Source: CAXMST01 sp963790085 (GTDB lineage Bacteria > Actinomycetota > Thermoleophilia > Solirubrobacterales > 70-9). From it: DNA of 64,000 nucleotides. The DNA lies in contig CAWBNH010000008.1 in the NCBI GenBank assembly GCA_963790085.1, forward strand, positions 186,001 to 250,000, in the 5' to 3' direction. Each line of letters begins with the position of its first letter. The first letter of the stretch is position 1. Shown in pieces: positions 63,912 through 64,000 of this stretch. Below the pieces are notes generated by a model, which saw nothing but the letters and a program-made list of their open reading frames with translations, was not told the DNA's origin and ran no database searches. The translations under genes were made by a program, and so were the position numbers.

Positions 63912-63945
63912 TCTCTCGATAGATGAGAGACTTAGTCAGTAAGGT
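63912..63945. promoter_or_regulatory. operator-like inverted repeats between the MMPL gene and the divergent gene
   Basis: TCTCTC (63912-63917) and GAGAGA (63925-63930) form a 6+6 repeat with a 7-base gap. ACTTAGTCAGTAAGGT (63930-63945) is an imperfect palindrome like TetR-family operators. Both lie in the 62-base divergent gap. Confidence 0.45.
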
Positions 63946-63954
63946 TGTGTGACG

Positions 63955-64000
63955 ATGGTCACGAAACGGACCCCAGGGGACCAGGACGAGCCGCGGCGCG
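63955..64000 (+). CDS. start of a truncated gene, possibly a TetR-type regulator
   Basis: Only 15 codons are in the window, beginning MVTKRTPGDQDEPRR. The hydrophilic, Arg-rich N-terminus and the divergent position next to an MMPL pump suggest a TetR or MarR regulator. No domain is visible. GTG 63949 is an in-frame alternative start. Confidence 0.4.
   Translation, partial: MVTKRTPGDQDEPRR

Overview
The window is high-GC DNA packed with housekeeping genes, mostly on the minus strand and often joined by 4-base ATGA or GTGA overlaps. An actinobacterial-type integration host factor gene beside gmk-rpoZ-coaBC, a PyrR-controlled pyr operon and a CysO-like sulfur carrier point to Actinomycetota. 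RNase Y, a DapL-type aminotransferase and the unusual gene mix suggest a deep branch such as Thermoleophilia. This placement is inference; no rRNA gene is present.

Layout. 1-3700: sugar epimerase fragment, dapL, an SDR and dapF. 3737-8150: miaA/miaB, a membrane cytochrome c and RNase Y. 8449-17441: HAD hydrolase, recX-recA-thpR, then epoxide hydrolase-cinA-rodZ-like-ftsK. 17565-19645 (+): a two-component system. 19831-25616: RNase J-dapA, an amidase, a PAP2 phosphatase and a frameshifted dapB, followed by an orphan Imm53 gene and a 400-base non-coding stretch. 26397-39659: M16 protease, pnp, redox proteins, rpsO, ribF, truB, nrnA, rbfA, infB, nusA, rimP and dtd. 39675-42627: a TPR gene (frameshifted), coaBC, rpoZ, gmk and mihF. 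42786-52310: the complete pyrR-B-C-(isochorismatase)-carA-carB-pyrK-pyrD operon. 52492-58566: hydrolase, RNase Z, tRNA-Arg(CCG), and a sugar/glycan group (methyltransferase, glycosyltransferase, CDP-glucose enzymes). 58593-60391: CysO-like carrier and ThrC-like enzyme behind a SAM-I riboswitch. 60482-64000: CorA, an MMPL transporter, and the start of a divergent gene, probably its regulator.

How the genes work together. Four diaminopimelate genes (dapA, dapB, dapL, dapF) outline the aminotransferase route to DAP, but DapF has serine at both catalytic cysteine positions and dapB is frameshifted in a G-tract. The pyr genes make UMP precursors, and a consensus PyrR-binding loop sits just ahead of the pyrR ribosome binding site. 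The rimP-nusA-infB-rbfA-truB-rpsO-pnp series is the usual translation/RNA cluster; its leader has a clear promoter followed by an intrinsic terminator.

The most interesting locus is 58593-60391. A SAM-I riboswitch with a readable terminator/antiterminator controls a threonine-synthase-family enzyme carrying an NPTHSFK motif plus a CysO-like sulfur carrier. That combination suggests homocysteine synthesis from O-phosphohomoserine and a protein thiocarboxylate rather than threonine synthesis.
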